Shown: positions 6,789 through 14,071 of the stretch, in pieces | Layout: each line of letters opens with the position of its first letter | Position numbering within the stretch: position 1 is the stretch's first letter | From: Pseudomonadota bacterium | Lineage (GTDB): Bacteria > Pseudomonadota > Gammaproteobacteria > Steroidobacterales > Steroidobacteraceae | Length of the DNA: 15,633 bases | Direction of reading: 5' to 3' | NCBI GenBank assembly: GCA_021805275.1 | Contig: JAJZFQ010000056.1 | Location: 1 to 15,633, forward strand | Program-made: the position numbers and the translations under genes | Notes under the pieces: generated by a model | What the model was told of the DNA's origin: nothing | The model's database searches: none | The model's input: the letters and a program-made list of their open reading frames with translations, nothing else

Positions 6789-8125
6789 GTGCGCACTCCC
6801 GCCGCGGCGGGTTTTCGAGGGGCGGACACCGCCGATGCCGGCGACGCGCTCGCCATCATCCGCCGGCTGAACCCATAGAGCGGCTCGAGGACCCATTCGA
6901 TCAGCCGCCGCCGATCGAGCAGGATGTCCGCATGCAGCGCCATCCCGGGGCGCAACGCGACCGGTTGCCCGTACGCCCGCACGGTCTGACCCCGCAGGCG
7001 CACCATCACCCGGTACAGCGGCGCGGTGCTCTGCCGCCCGACCAGTGCGGCCACCTCCTGCGGCGAGAGGGCACTGCGCGAGACTTGACCGACCTCGCCA
7101 AAATGCAGCCCGAACCGCTGGTATGGAAATGCCTGATAGCGCAGCACGACCTGCTGGCCGCGACGCACAAAGCCGACCGCCGAGCTCGGCACGAGCAGCT
7201 GCGCCTCGAGCCGCGAGCGCCTCGGCACCACCGTCAGCAGCGGCTCACCGGCGCTCACCGTCTCACCCGGCTTGATCAGCAGGGTCGCGACAATCCCCGC
7301 CCGGGGCGCCTTCACCACCCACTCGCGCTGCGCCTCGTTCTGGGCGAGCGCCTGCTCGACCTGCGCGAGCTTGTTGCGCGTGGCATTCTGCTGCGCCGCC
7401 AGCGTCAGGGGAACCTGCGCCCGCTGCTGCCGGGCCTGCGCGAGCTGTTGCGCAAGACCCAGCCGCTCCCGCTGCAATGCTTTGACCTGCAGTTCCGCGT
7501 TGAAGGTATCGGCCTGCTGCTGCTGCAGGTCGTAAAGCGAAATGATGCCCTGCTTGCGAAGCGGCATGATGCTCTTCAGCAGCGTCGCCATGTTCACCGC
7601 CTCCTGGCGCTGCAGCACCAGCTGTGCGTCGATCTGCTGAAGCTGCGCCCGCAGACTCGTCACGCTCTGGCGCAGTGTCGCGCTCTGGCTCGCCGCGAGC
7701 GCCCGCTGCGTCGCGAGGTCCTGCTCGAGCCCCTTGCGCTCGGTGTCGAGCTCCGCGGTGATGAACGCCAGCGTGTTGCCGAGCGCGGCGCTCTCGAGCG
7801 GGTTGTCGAAGCTCGCGAGCGTTTGCCTGGCCGACACTCGCTCTCCCTGATGTACGTTGACGGCGAGCACATCGCCCGCATCCGTGGCATTGAGCGTCAC
7901 GAGTCCCGAAGATGGCACCAGCGTGCCCTGCACCGTGGCTCGTTGCGTGTAATGCCCCAGAACGAGATAGGTCACCGCCGCAACAACAAATGCCACGGCC
8001 AGCAAGCTCACCGCCCAGAACGCTGGCGGCGTGTTGATCTGAATGCTACCCAGAGCGGCGCGGCGCTGAGATTCCAGCGCTGCGATCCTGAAAAGCCCCT
8101 GACTCCCCCCTTGCTCTTCGTCCAT
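6785..8125 (-). CDS. Membrane fusion (periplasmic adaptor) protein, HlyD/CvaA-like
   Basis: A 446-residue adaptor that links the ABC exporter to an outer-membrane TolC-type channel. The N-terminus has the LFRIAALESQ...LGSIQI stretch typical of CvaA-type adaptors of bacteriocin exporters. A single inner-membrane anchor follows (residues about 35-56), then a first lipoyl-like half (about 65-105), a long Gln/Ala/Leu-rich coiled-coil hairpin (about 110-260) and the second lipoyl half with KAPRAGIVATLLIKPGETV. I chose the ATG at 8123-8125 because conserved sequence begins there; the frame is open up to 8203. It ends with TGA overlapping the transporter ATG, so the two are translationally coupled. 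It is the first gene of the visible operon. Confidence 0.95.
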   Translation of the reverse strand: MDEEQGGSQGLFRIAALESQRRAALGSIQINTPPAFWAVSLLAVAFVVAAVTYLVLGHYTQRATVQGTLVPSSGLVTLNATDAGDVLAVNVHQGERVSARQTLASFDNPLESAALGNTLAFITAELDTERKGLEQDLATQRALAASQSATLRQSVTSLRAQLQQIDAQLVLQRQEAVNMATLLKSIMPLRKQGIISLYDLQQQQADTFNAELQVKALQRERLGLAQQLAQARQQRAQVPLTLAAQQNATRNKLAQVEQALAQNEAQREWVVKAPRAGIVATLLIKPGETVSAGEPLLTVVPRRSRLEAQLLVPSSAVGFVRRGQQVVLRYQAFPYQRFGLHFGEVGQVSRSALSPQEVAALVGRQSTAPLYRVMVRLRGQTVRAYGQPVALRPGMALHADILLDRRRLIEWVLEPLYGFSRRMMASASPASAVSAPRKPAAAGVRT

Positions 8126-8173
8126 CTCGATCTTTTTTTCGGTCAGACCCGCATCAAATGCTATTTTGCGTTG

Positions 8174-8203
8174 AGTGTAGCGCCATGCGCCATTGAGACA
8201 CAA
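8174..8203 (-). promoter_or_regulatory. Possible promoter of the bacteriocin operon
   Basis: On the minus strand TTGTGT (8198-8203) and TACACT (8174-8179) are spaced by 18 bases, about 50 bp ahead of the fusion protein start. A second candidate -10, CATAAT, lies at 8215-8220 without a good -35. Both are weak matches; the placement before the first gene of the operon is the main support. Confidence 0.3.
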
Positions 8204-8461
8204 CGTTCGGTTCGATTATGTGAACAAGACCAATTTGCACGCGGCGTATTTCGTTGGCATGACAACACCCCGCTGCTCCCCAGTCCTCAGCAATGGTCCT
8301 CGGCTGGACCGAGTCCAGCTCAGCGAACTCCGTCACTCGGCGCCAGTGATCGCGCTTTGGGAGAACTCGTCGCTGACAGCGTCGACGTCACGTCACAGAT
8401 CTGGATCGGGGTTCCGAGTCTGCGTCCACCCGCAGAACGCGCGCCGTCCAACCGAGGCCAT

Positions 8462-8480
8462 GCGGGGCTACGGGCCCCGC
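8462..8480 (-). terminator. Strong hairpin downstream of the relaxase gene
   Basis: GCGGGGC and GCCCCGC form a perfect 7-bp GC stem with a 5-base loop, about 95 bp beyond the relaxase stop. No U-tract follows, so termination is only a possibility. Confidence 0.35.
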
Positions 8481-8574
8481 CCCGTGCTGCCAGGCGCATG
8501 CCTGCAATACCTCCCGCCTCGCATGCTCGGGTGATTCTTGGGATGGCGTGGAATCCGGTCTCCGCAGCGCGAGC

Positions 8575-10626
8575 CTACCTGCCGAAGTCCTGCTCGTCCT
8601 GCTCACCCTGGTGATCCTGCCGCTGCACCGTGGCGCGGTCCTGATGTCTCGCCTCCGTGACGGACCGAGGCACTCTCCCTCCGGCATCCTGGCAATCGAG
8701 CATCCTGTGCCATGCATTGAGCAGCCCGTCTCCTGGGTGCTCGCGCTTGCGGCCGGCCTGCTCGGCATCCTCGAGCCATGCGGTTCGCTCGTGGCTGCCG
8801 ATGTGCTGCCACCAGACCATCAGCTCCCGATGCGACGGGTGGGAGCGCTCGATGCATGGGACGCGCTCGAGAACCGCAGGCGCGCCATCGGCCTGCGCTC
8901 CGCTTGCCATTCGGGCCTGCTCGTCCATGACGATCCGCGCCAAATCGGTATCCACGACACGGATACCCTCACGCGCCGCCTGCCGCGCCATCCGCTCCCG
9001 AAACTCCCCACTCCCAGTGAGCGAGACTGCCCCGCCGAAGCGGGCGGCGGCGATCTTGAGCGCGGCGGCCTCCGCCGCCTCGTCGTGTCGGACCAATTCG
9101 AGACGCGTGCGCGTCGCCGTGAAGACCTCGCGACCCGCCCGGTCCCGGTATCGCTTGCACCGCGCCACTGCGTCCCACTCGTAGTCCAGGCCGCAGGCCC
9201 GCGCCACCGCGATCTCCGCAGTGCGGTAACCTGAGATCAGCCCGCCTGTGCTCCCGGCGCCATCGCGCATGCGCTCACGTGCGGCCTGCACTTGGCGCTC
9301 GCGCGTACGCTTCGCCCGTGCACGCAGCGTTGCACGGCACTCGGCCTGAAGCTCGAGGTGCGCGAGCTTGAGCGCCGAATAGTCCTTCTGCGCGTGTGGC
9401 TTCGCGCGCCCGATGCGAGCCTCACGTTCGTTCTCGGCCATCCATGCCGTGCGCAGCGACGGGTACCCTTCATCGAGCGGAATACCCCGCCCGCGCGCGT
9501 GCGATTCGAGAGCGAGGCGCGCGCGCGTAATCTCCTCCGGAGTGATTTTCTTCGGGTGCGCGGCCTCTGCCGCCTGCGCATCGGCGCCCGCGCGCTCGAG
9601 CGCCCGCGTCACATGAGCGCTGTGAGACTTCGTGTCCTGCGCTTCCCGCCGCGCCTCGCCTGCTGCCTTCTCCGACGCCGCGGCGCGATGCTCGAGGGCC
9701 TCATATTCGGTTCGGTCTCGCTGCGCTCGCCGGACCTGGTCCAGAACCTCGCGGAATACCCGCCGACGATTGTCCGGCGTCGTGTGAGCGAACGATGGCG
9801 GCATGTCCGCCGCGTCGCCGAGGTCCCGGGAGCGTTCGAACAGTTCGGCCTCGAGTGCCTCGATCCGCGCTTGCAGCTTCACCGGTTCGCGTTGCCGCTC
9901 GCGCGCGGCCTCCTGCATCATCGCGCGGTATTCGCGGTGATTGACGTGCCCGCGCCGCGGCAATCCGGCGCGCCGCGCGGTTTCGCGCTGCGCCGCCACC
10001 CGCGCCCGGCGCCCCGCCGCGCTCTCGCCCGTTACGAGGCCGCAGGTCATGTCTTGCACCCGGCGCATCGTCTCGCGGTCGAGCTCAATCACGCTCACCC
10101 GCGCCGGGATGCGGCGCTCGCCCGTCTTGGTCTGGATCAAGTGCGCCTCGCACTCTTGCATGCGATCCACGAGCACATGCGCGTGGGGATTCGCCTGCAT
10201 CTCCCCGGTCGGCTCGTCAATGTGGCCTTCATCGAAGTGCACCGCGCATTGGAGGACTCCGTGCCCGGTCAACGCCTCATACCCTTGACACCACTCGACC
10301 ATGGTGTGCGTCAGGCGATCGCGGTACGCATCGACGCTCTCCCCTGGATCGCGCAGCGGCAGCACCACGACCCCCGACCAGAACGGGGAGAACGCCTTCG
10401 CCCGCTTCGCCCGCTCGGAACACCGCGCGAGCCGCGCTATGTAGCGGTCGTGGAGGCCCGGATCGTTGTGCACCAGCACCGACTCGAGCACCTGACCGCT
10501 CGAATCGCGCAGCCGATGCTCCGGCGGCAAGAGATACCGTGGCTCCCGTCCCTCGCGGCGGTTGTGCCGATCTTCGTGCCGCAGATTTCTCACGGCCTTG
10601 AAATTGACGCTCGTGCCACGTGCCAT
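8575..10626 (-). CDS. MOBV/Pre-Mob-like relaxase
   Basis: A 683-residue protein that should nick oriT to start mobilization. Near the N-terminus is RHNRR (His21 to Arg24), matching MOBV motif I (HNxR, the catalytic His in MobM-type enzymes). VHFDE (H130, D132, E133) and NPHAH (H148, H150) match the metal-binding motif III, HxDExxPHxH, with an unusual extra 10 or so residues between the two halves. The remaining 500 residues are Arg/Glu/Ala-rich and largely helical; residues around 640-680 are very Gln/Asp-rich. The ATG at 10624-10626 has an excellent ribosome binding site (GGAGAGGT). The frame is open far upstream to 11688, but that part lacks conserved features and overlaps the intergenic repeats. 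It is divergent from the 169-residue gene, with the likely oriT between them. The exact MOB class would need a profile search. Confidence 0.85.
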   Translation of the reverse strand: MARGTSVNFKAVRNLRHEDRHNRREGREPRYLLPPEHRLRDSSGQVLESVLVHNDPGLHDRYIARLARCSERAKRAKAFSPFWSGVVVLPLRDPGESVDAYRDRLTHTMVEWCQGYEALTGHGVLQCAVHFDEGHIDEPTGEMQANPHAHVLVDRMQECEAHLIQTKTGERRIPARVSVIELDRETMRRVQDMTCGLVTGESAAGRRARVAAQRETARRAGLPRRGHVNHREYRAMMQEAARERQREPVKLQARIEALEAELFERSRDLGDAADMPPSFAHTTPDNRRRVFREVLDQVRRAQRDRTEYEALEHRAAASEKAAGEARREAQDTKSHSAHVTRALERAGADAQAAEAAHPKKITPEEITRARLALESHARGRGIPLDEGYPSLRTAWMAENEREARIGRAKPHAQKDYSALKLAHLELQAECRATLRARAKRTRERQVQAARERMRDGAGSTGGLISGYRTAEIAVARACGLDYEWDAVARCKRYRDRAGREVFTATRTRLELVRHDEAAEAAALKIAAARFGGAVSLTGSGEFRERMARQAAREGIRVVDTDLARIVMDEQARMASGAQADGAPAVLERVPCIERSHPSHRELMVWWQHIGSHERTAWLEDAEQAGRKREHPGDGLLNAWHRMLDCQDAGGRVPRSVTEARHQDRATVQRQDHQGEQDEQDFGR

Positions 10627-10732
10627 ACGTACCTCTCCGTGACTTGTCACCCCATTCCGCCCTGCGGACCGCACACCCACTGCGTGGAGCACCCACCGCG
10701 TCGAGCACGCACTGCAGACCGCACAACCCACG

Positions 10733-10759
10733 GGCGGCACAGGGCTTGCCCTGCCGCCG
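10733..10759. repeat. GC-rich hairpin upstream of the relaxase
   Basis: GGCGG-CA-CAGGGC pairs with GCCCTG-CCGCC across a 2-base loop, a strong imperfect hairpin about 110 bp before the relaxase start. It could be part of oriT or act on relaxase transcription. Confidence 0.6.
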
Positions 10760-10831
10760 CCGTTCTTTGCACCACATCCCCCCCGGCGCAGCCGATGCCG
10801 TCCGCAGGACACGTCCGCAAGGACCGCAAGA

Positions 10832-10887
10832 GGACATGGCGCGGCCATGTCCTTAATGCGCATTAAGGACGTAGCGCGGCTACGTCC
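10832..10887. repeat. Hairpin-palindrome-hairpin array
   Basis: Two perfect hairpins with 9-bp arms and the same GCG loop lie at 10832-10852 (arm GGACATGGC) and 10867-10887 (arm GGACGTAGC). They flank a perfect 14-bp palindrome, TTAATGCGCATTAA, at 10853-10866, with no spare bases. The 56-bp array is itself nearly symmetric. Further GGAC-containing repeats precede it (10808-10834). It is the strongest oriT or relaxosome-binding candidate in the window. Confidence 0.9.
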
Positions 10888-10948
10888 CATGCTTACTCCG
10901 CTGCGCGGGCCCCTCTCGGCTGCCGCTCGGGGTGCGAAGGCGCGGCTG

Positions 10949-10984
10949 GCGACAAGTCGCGGGTGTGGGGTGGAGACAAGTCTC
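10949..10984. repeat. Two spaced GACAAGTC mini-palindromes
   Basis: GCGACAAGTCGC at 10949-10960 and GAGACAAGTCTC at 10973-10984 share the core GACAAGTC, each with 5-bp arms. They start 24 bp apart, a little over two helical turns, as expected for paired binding sites of a dimeric protein such as a relaxosome accessory factor. Confidence 0.7.
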
Positions 10985-11009
10985 GGTCCCTCGGTCAGAA
11001 CAGAGCGGC

Positions 11010-11058
11010 GGGGAATACGCGAGAGGGGCCCACGCCGGGGAATAAGGGAGAACGGCCC
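11010..11058. repeat. Imperfect direct repeat before the accessory gene
   Basis: Two copies start GGGGAATA and end GGCCC, 27 bp apart (11010-11031 and 11037-11058). They lie just ahead of the ribosome binding site of the downstream gene and could be an operator or protein-binding repeat. Confidence 0.5.
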
Positions 11059-11088
11059 GCAACGTGCGGACCGAGACGGAGAGTCCCC

Positions 11089-11598
11089 ATGACCCGGAAA
11101 TCTAATCCCCCGCGTGAAATCGATCCGCTCAATACCGCACTCCTCGCGGCGGTGCGCGCGAAACCGCCCAGCAATCTGCCGTCGGCGCGCGTGCTGTACG
11201 CGATCCGCAAGCTCGTCACGGATGGATACACTGACGAGGAAATCTCCGCCGGGCTCGCCAGCGCACACATCACGGTCGCCGCCCCCGAACTCGACGCAGC
11301 GCTCAAGTCCGTGCGCGATGCGCGTGCGATCCGTGCGGCACAACGCGCGGCTCGGAAGAGCCCGCCGCAGAGTGCCTCCCAACAGACGGAGCCGCCCGCC
11401 GCCGGGCCGGGAGCGACCGCGCTTGCTGCGCAGCGGATCAGCGTACGATTCGGGATGAAGCCCGCCAGCACCCGCCCGCTGCGGGATGCTGGACTGGAGT
11501 ACCTCGACGGGGCGTGGCGCGGCGCAGTCGCGCCAGACAAACTGGAGGCTCTGCGGCGGTTCACGGCTGAACACGGCGGCACACTCGAGACGGCATGA
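11089..11598 (+). CDS. Unrecognised 169-residue protein, candidate mobilization accessory factor
   Basis: I do not recognise a named family. The ATG at 11089-11091 has a GGAG ribosome binding site. Residues about 25-60 look like a small helical domain (ARVLYAIRKLVTDGYTDEEI) resembling a helix-turn-helix, followed by an Ala/Arg-rich helix, a Pro/Gln/Ala linker (residues about 90-115) and a C-terminal segment with DAGLEYLDGAWRG. The protein is basic and probably binds DNA. It is divergent to the relaxase across a repeat-rich gap, the place where MobC-type relaxosome accessory genes usually lie, so such a role is plausible. It is the only plus-strand gene in the window and ends at a strong bidirectional hairpin. 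Confidence 0.75.
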   Translation: MTRKSNPPREIDPLNTALLAAVRAKPPSNLPSARVLYAIRKLVTDGYTDEEISAGLASAHITVAAPELDAALKSVRDARAIRAAQRAARKSPPQSASQQTEPPAAGPGATALAAQRISVRFGMKPASTRPLRDAGLEYLDGAWRGAVAPDKLEALRRFTAEHGGTLETA

Positions 11599-11606
11599 GC
11601 GCGCTT

Positions 11607-11639
11607 GCGCCCGGCGGCGCAGGAGGGACCGCCGGGCGC
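11607..11639. terminator. Bidirectional hairpin terminator between convergent genes
   Basis: GCGCCCGGCGG and CCGCCGGGCGC form a perfect 11-bp GC stem with an 11-base loop, sitting between the plus-strand stop at 11598 and the minus-strand stop at 11646. On the plus strand it is followed by ATTCTTC, a weak T-rich tail. The position between convergent stops supports termination in both directions. Confidence 0.8.
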
Positions 11640-11645
11640 GATTCT

Positions 11646-13265
11646 TCATCCCGATGCGGGCGCCGCTCCCGCCACTACCCGATAGCACCGTGTCTTGGTG
11701 TGGCTGTCACGCCCGGCATCGCTGATCTGCAGGCCGTCCACCACCTGCCCCACTCGTTCGGCAAGATAATTGCCAACGCGCAGCGCGTTGAGCCTTCCGC
11801 CACCGTCCGAGCCAATACCGAGCAGCGCTTCTCGCAACGCCGTACCTTCCTCTTGCGCTGCGGCTCGCATCAACGCCGCGACCGTCACCCCGCGTTCGCC
11901 ACACGTTGCCGTCCAGGCGGCAAGCAGGAGGCGCAGCGCCTCACGCTCGGGGTCTGCATCCTCCAGTGCCGACTGTGTTTCAATGGGATCGGCACGCCCG
12001 AGCCAGATGAGCGGATACCTCACCAGGCGATCCCACTGATGAAACCGCGACGGCCGCACCGCGAGCATGGGCGCCCCGGCGGCAAGATACGACAATGGGA
12101 TCGTCAGTGCCGCGCGCACCAACTGCGCACGGTGCTCAGTGATGAATGCCGCAATGTCGCGTTGATACACACGCTCCTGTGGGCGATCGAGACCGGTATC
12201 GAGCGCGCACCCGAGGGCTCGAGTCGTCAGGTCACCGACGAGGCGCAATCCATTGCCGGTGATGATCATCGTCACGGCCGTCGAGACTCGTGCCATAGTA
12301 CTGCTGCGGATGATGCGATCCTGATAGCTGCCCGATGTCAGCGCGGCGCAGAGCGCCGCACTGTCGACGGGGTCCACGGCGTTATCGAGACAGACCACTG
12401 GGTCGCCCGCCATGAGCACACCGAGCAGGCGCCGGCCAAGCTCGGCGGCTTCTTGGTCGAGCGGGATCACCGCCGCCTCGCACCCGGTCAGGATACGCGA
12501 GACGATGTGCGCAAGGGCCGTCTTGCCGCTCGACGCTTGCTTCGCGGTGACAGCGAGGGCCGGCGCAGTGTCGAGCGCGCGGCGCACCAACGCCGTAATG
12601 ATTGCCGCACGCATCGCGCTCGCCGACGGCGATTGTGCTCCCCCGACAAACGCGCACTCGGACAACAGATCATCGAGCACGAGCAACGCTTCCCGCGCCT
12701 CCTCCAGACTCGGAGCGGCGGCCAGCTGCGGATATTCCATGCCGCCGAAATCCGCGTACAGGCCGCTTTGGACATCGTACCCCTCGCGATCGAGTACCGA
12801 GCCATCGTCACGCAGCGTCGGTGCCATGACGATGCCCCGCAGTACCGGCAGGTGCCACTCCCCAGCAAGCGCCAGCAACTCGCGCGCCACCGCAATCGGC
12901 GGGTCAATGACCCGCGGTTGCCCTCGTTTGTCGAGCGTTTCCCAATCCGCCGCGCGCGCCAGCGCGTGGCTCAGCCAGTCCGCCGTGACGGCCGCGATGA
13001 CGAGACTCCCGGCCGCACGGCGCACACCGCCCAAATCAGTGTCGGCGTCGATCCGGGCGATCCGCACCAGCCGCTCCCCCTGTTGATACACTCTGCCCAC
13101 GGCGATCAACGCCGATTCGGCGGCGCGCACCGCCGCCGGGCGCTGCCCAGGCTCGACCCGGATCGCCGGGCGCGGAAAGGGTATGAGGGTGCCGTCTCGA
13201 CCGCCCTGAGAGCTTCCACCGCGGTCCGGGGCATCCCCCCCGGACGCGGTCTCCTGCGGATTCAT
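11646..13265 (-). CDS. P-loop helicase/primase-like ATPase of a mobile element
   Basis: A 539-residue protein. The middle contains a family-typical stretch LPVLRGIVMAPTLRDDGS (residues about 139-156), found in primase/helicase-like proteins of phages and islands. It is followed by a P-loop AKQASSGKT (residues 241-249; K248, T249), a Walker B-like VVCLDN (290-295), a sensor-like TGN (336-338) and a conserved Arg (TTRA, 347-350) that could be the arginine finger. No zinc-binding or TOPRIM primase motif is evident, so a helicase or D5/AAA-type ATPase is likelier than an active primase. It starts with ATG at 13263-13265, overlapping the AlpA-like gene's stop by 4 bp, so it is translationally coupled. 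A role in replication or stabilisation of the excised element is inferred. Confidence 0.8.
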   Translation of the reverse strand: MNPQETASGGDAPDRGGSSQGGRDGTLIPFPRPAIRVEPGQRPAAVRAAESALIAVGRVYQQGERLVRIARIDADTDLGGVRRAAGSLVIAAVTADWLSHALARAADWETLDKRGQPRVIDPPIAVARELLALAGEWHLPVLRGIVMAPTLRDDGSVLDREGYDVQSGLYADFGGMEYPQLAAAPSLEEAREALLVLDDLLSECAFVGGAQSPSASAMRAAIITALVRRALDTAPALAVTAKQASSGKTALAHIVSRILTGCEAAVIPLDQEAAELGRRLLGVLMAGDPVVCLDNAVDPVDSAALCAALTSGSYQDRIIRSSTMARVSTAVTMIITGNGLRLVGDLTTRALGCALDTGLDRPQERVYQRDIAAFITEHRAQLVRAALTIPLSYLAAGAPMLAVRPSRFHQWDRLVRYPLIWLGRADPIETQSALEDADPEREALRLLLAAWTATCGERGVTVAALMRAAAQEEGTALREALLGIGSDGGGRLNALRVGNYLAERVGQVVDGLQISDAGRDSHTKTRCYRVVAGAAPASG

Positions 13266-13462
13266 TGTCCCTCCCGCGCGGCGAGCCACTGCTCGAGCGT
13301 GGAGCGGCGGATGCCGCTCGCGCGCGGCCCGAGCTTCAACAGTGGTGGAAACTTCCCCTGACGGATCAGGCGATGGATCTGCGCACGGCTGACGCCCACA
13401 ATGGACGGCAGCGCGTGCGTGCGAATCACCGGATCGACCGATGTGTGAAGATGTTCCGACAT
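13262..13462 (-). CDS. AlpA-family winged-helix regulator/excisionase
   Basis: A 66-residue DNA-binding protein. The core LPSIVGVSRAQIHRLIRQGK followed by FPPLLKLGPRASGIRRSTLEQWL is the standard AlpA/MerR-like helix-turn-helix plus wing. AlpA proteins regulate the integrase or act as recombination directionality factors in P4-like islands. Its TGA overlaps the next gene's ATG. The integrase lies two genes upstream, so a role in excision control fits. The ribosome binding site is modest (AGGT). The family call is secure, the specific function inferred. Confidence 0.9.
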   Translation of the reverse strand: MSEHLHTSVDPVIRTHALPSIVGVSRAQIHRLIRQGKFPPLLKLGPRASGIRRSTLEQWLAAREGQ

Positions 13463-13558
13463 GGAAATACCTGCGCATCATGCGAATGGGCCGGTGTTTC
13501 ACGGCCCGCGTGCCAGGTTGAAGGGCGCGACGCGCGCGCCTAGCGTCCCCCGCGCGTC

Positions 13559-14059
13559 TTATGCGCAGGCATCCCGCAGAGAGCGGGAATAGAGGCGGGG
13601 AAGAAGAGTCACGGCGAGCGCACCGCGACGCAAGCGGCTCATTGCCTCACAGCAGCGATGCTGAAGGGTGACCGCAATATGCAGCCACAGGGCAAACAGG
13701 GATTGGATACGCGATACGATCCGCAAAGACCCGATGATCCGGGCCCGCGCCATGGCGCGGCGCGCCTCTTGCACCCACTGCTCGGACAGCCGCGTGCGCC
13801 GTCGCGCAGCACCAGTGCCGAGTGCGAACCGCTGGACGCCCAGAACAGCGAGGATGCCTGCGGCCGTGATCATGCCCACCACTGGCACTGAAGCGGCTTG
13901 CAGCCCGACAGTAACCACTGCCGGCACCATCACGGTGAGTAACGCCGCCCAGCGTCGAGGCGTCGCTTTCAAATCCCGGACGAGCGCGCCCCACCCCTCC
14001 CGCCACTGCACGAGGCGGGGACGTAGTGCGGTCTCGTAGTTGTGCGGCACGACGCGCAT
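13559..14059 (-). CDS. Hypothetical small membrane protein
   Basis: A 166-residue frame that follows the integrase stop by 12 bp on the same strand. It has two adjacent hydrophobic helices (residues about 38-56 and 60-78) and a possible third around 115-132, with basic Arg-rich stretches between. I do not recognise it. The ATG at 14057-14059 lacks a strong ribosome binding site. Other frames here are also open because of the high GC, so coding is likely rather than certain. Its position between integrase and AlpA suggests it belongs to the mobile element. Confidence 0.5.
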   Translation of the reverse strand: MRVVPHNYETALRPRLVQWREGWGALVRDLKATPRRWAALLTVMVPAVVTVGLQAASVPVVGMITAAGILAVLGVQRFALGTGAARRRTRLSEQWVQEARRAMARARIIGSLRIVSRIQSLFALWLHIAVTLQHRCCEAMSRLRRGALAVTLLPRLYSRSLRDACA

Positions 14060-14071
14060 CAGTGACGTCTA

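Larger units (their letters stand above)
8126..8574. other. Intergenic region between relaxase gene and bacteriocin operon
   Basis: About 450 bases lie between the relaxase stop and the fusion protein start. Short open frames on both strands have no family-like sequence and no good ribosome binding sites. The operon-proximal 120 bases are AT-richer and hold promoter-like hexamers; the rest is GC-rich with one strong hairpin at 8462-8480. I see no gene here. It is the junction between mobility backbone and cargo. Confidence 0.6.
10627..11088. other. Candidate oriT region between divergent relaxase and accessory genes
   Basis: This 462-bp non-coding gap is dense in structure: a GC hairpin (10733-10759), a hairpin-palindrome-hairpin array (10832-10887), two copies of a GACAAGTC mini-palindrome (10949-10984) and an imperfect direct repeat (11010-11058). 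Location next to a relaxase start, divergent genes and nested inverted repeats are the usual marks of a transfer origin. No known nic consensus was recognised by eye, so this is inference. Confidence 0.6.

Noticed and set aside
6789..6896. Upstream extension of the ABC transporter
   Set aside because: It would overlap the fusion protein gene by more than 100 bp. The ATG at 6786-6788 gives the usual ATGA coupling and a normal C39 domain start.
7050..7080. Possible second copy of the tRNA-Ser end (GGCGAGAGGG near 7062)
   Set aside because: It matches only part of the tRNA end with a changed core and lies inside the fusion protein coding sequence, so it is not a credible attachment site.
8126..8336. 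Extension of the fusion protein to 8203 and a 60-residue minus-strand frame at 8154-8336
   Set aside because: No conserved sequence and no ribosome binding site; the region is better explained as promoter and leader.
4743..8614. Long plus-strand open frames opposite the transporter and fusion protein genes
   Set aside because: They are His/Arg/Gln-rich antisense shadows of GC-rich genes with no family-like sequence; the minus-strand genes have complete catalytic motifs.
10681..10760. CRISPR-like short repeats in the relaxase upstream region
   Set aside because: The repeated ACCGCAC/CCCAC words are irregular in spacing and sequence; there is no regular repeat-spacer pattern or cas gene.
10627..11688. 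N-terminal extension of the relaxase to about 1037 residues
   Set aside because: The upstream part lacks conserved sequence and covers palindromes and the opposite-strand gene. The ATG at 10624-10626 has an excellent ribosome binding site and begins at the MOBV motif I region.
11595..13361. A 588-residue plus-strand frame opposite the ATPase gene
   Set aside because: Composition (Arg/His/Gln-rich) is typical of antisense frames, and it overlaps a well-motivated P-loop protein and the AlpA gene.
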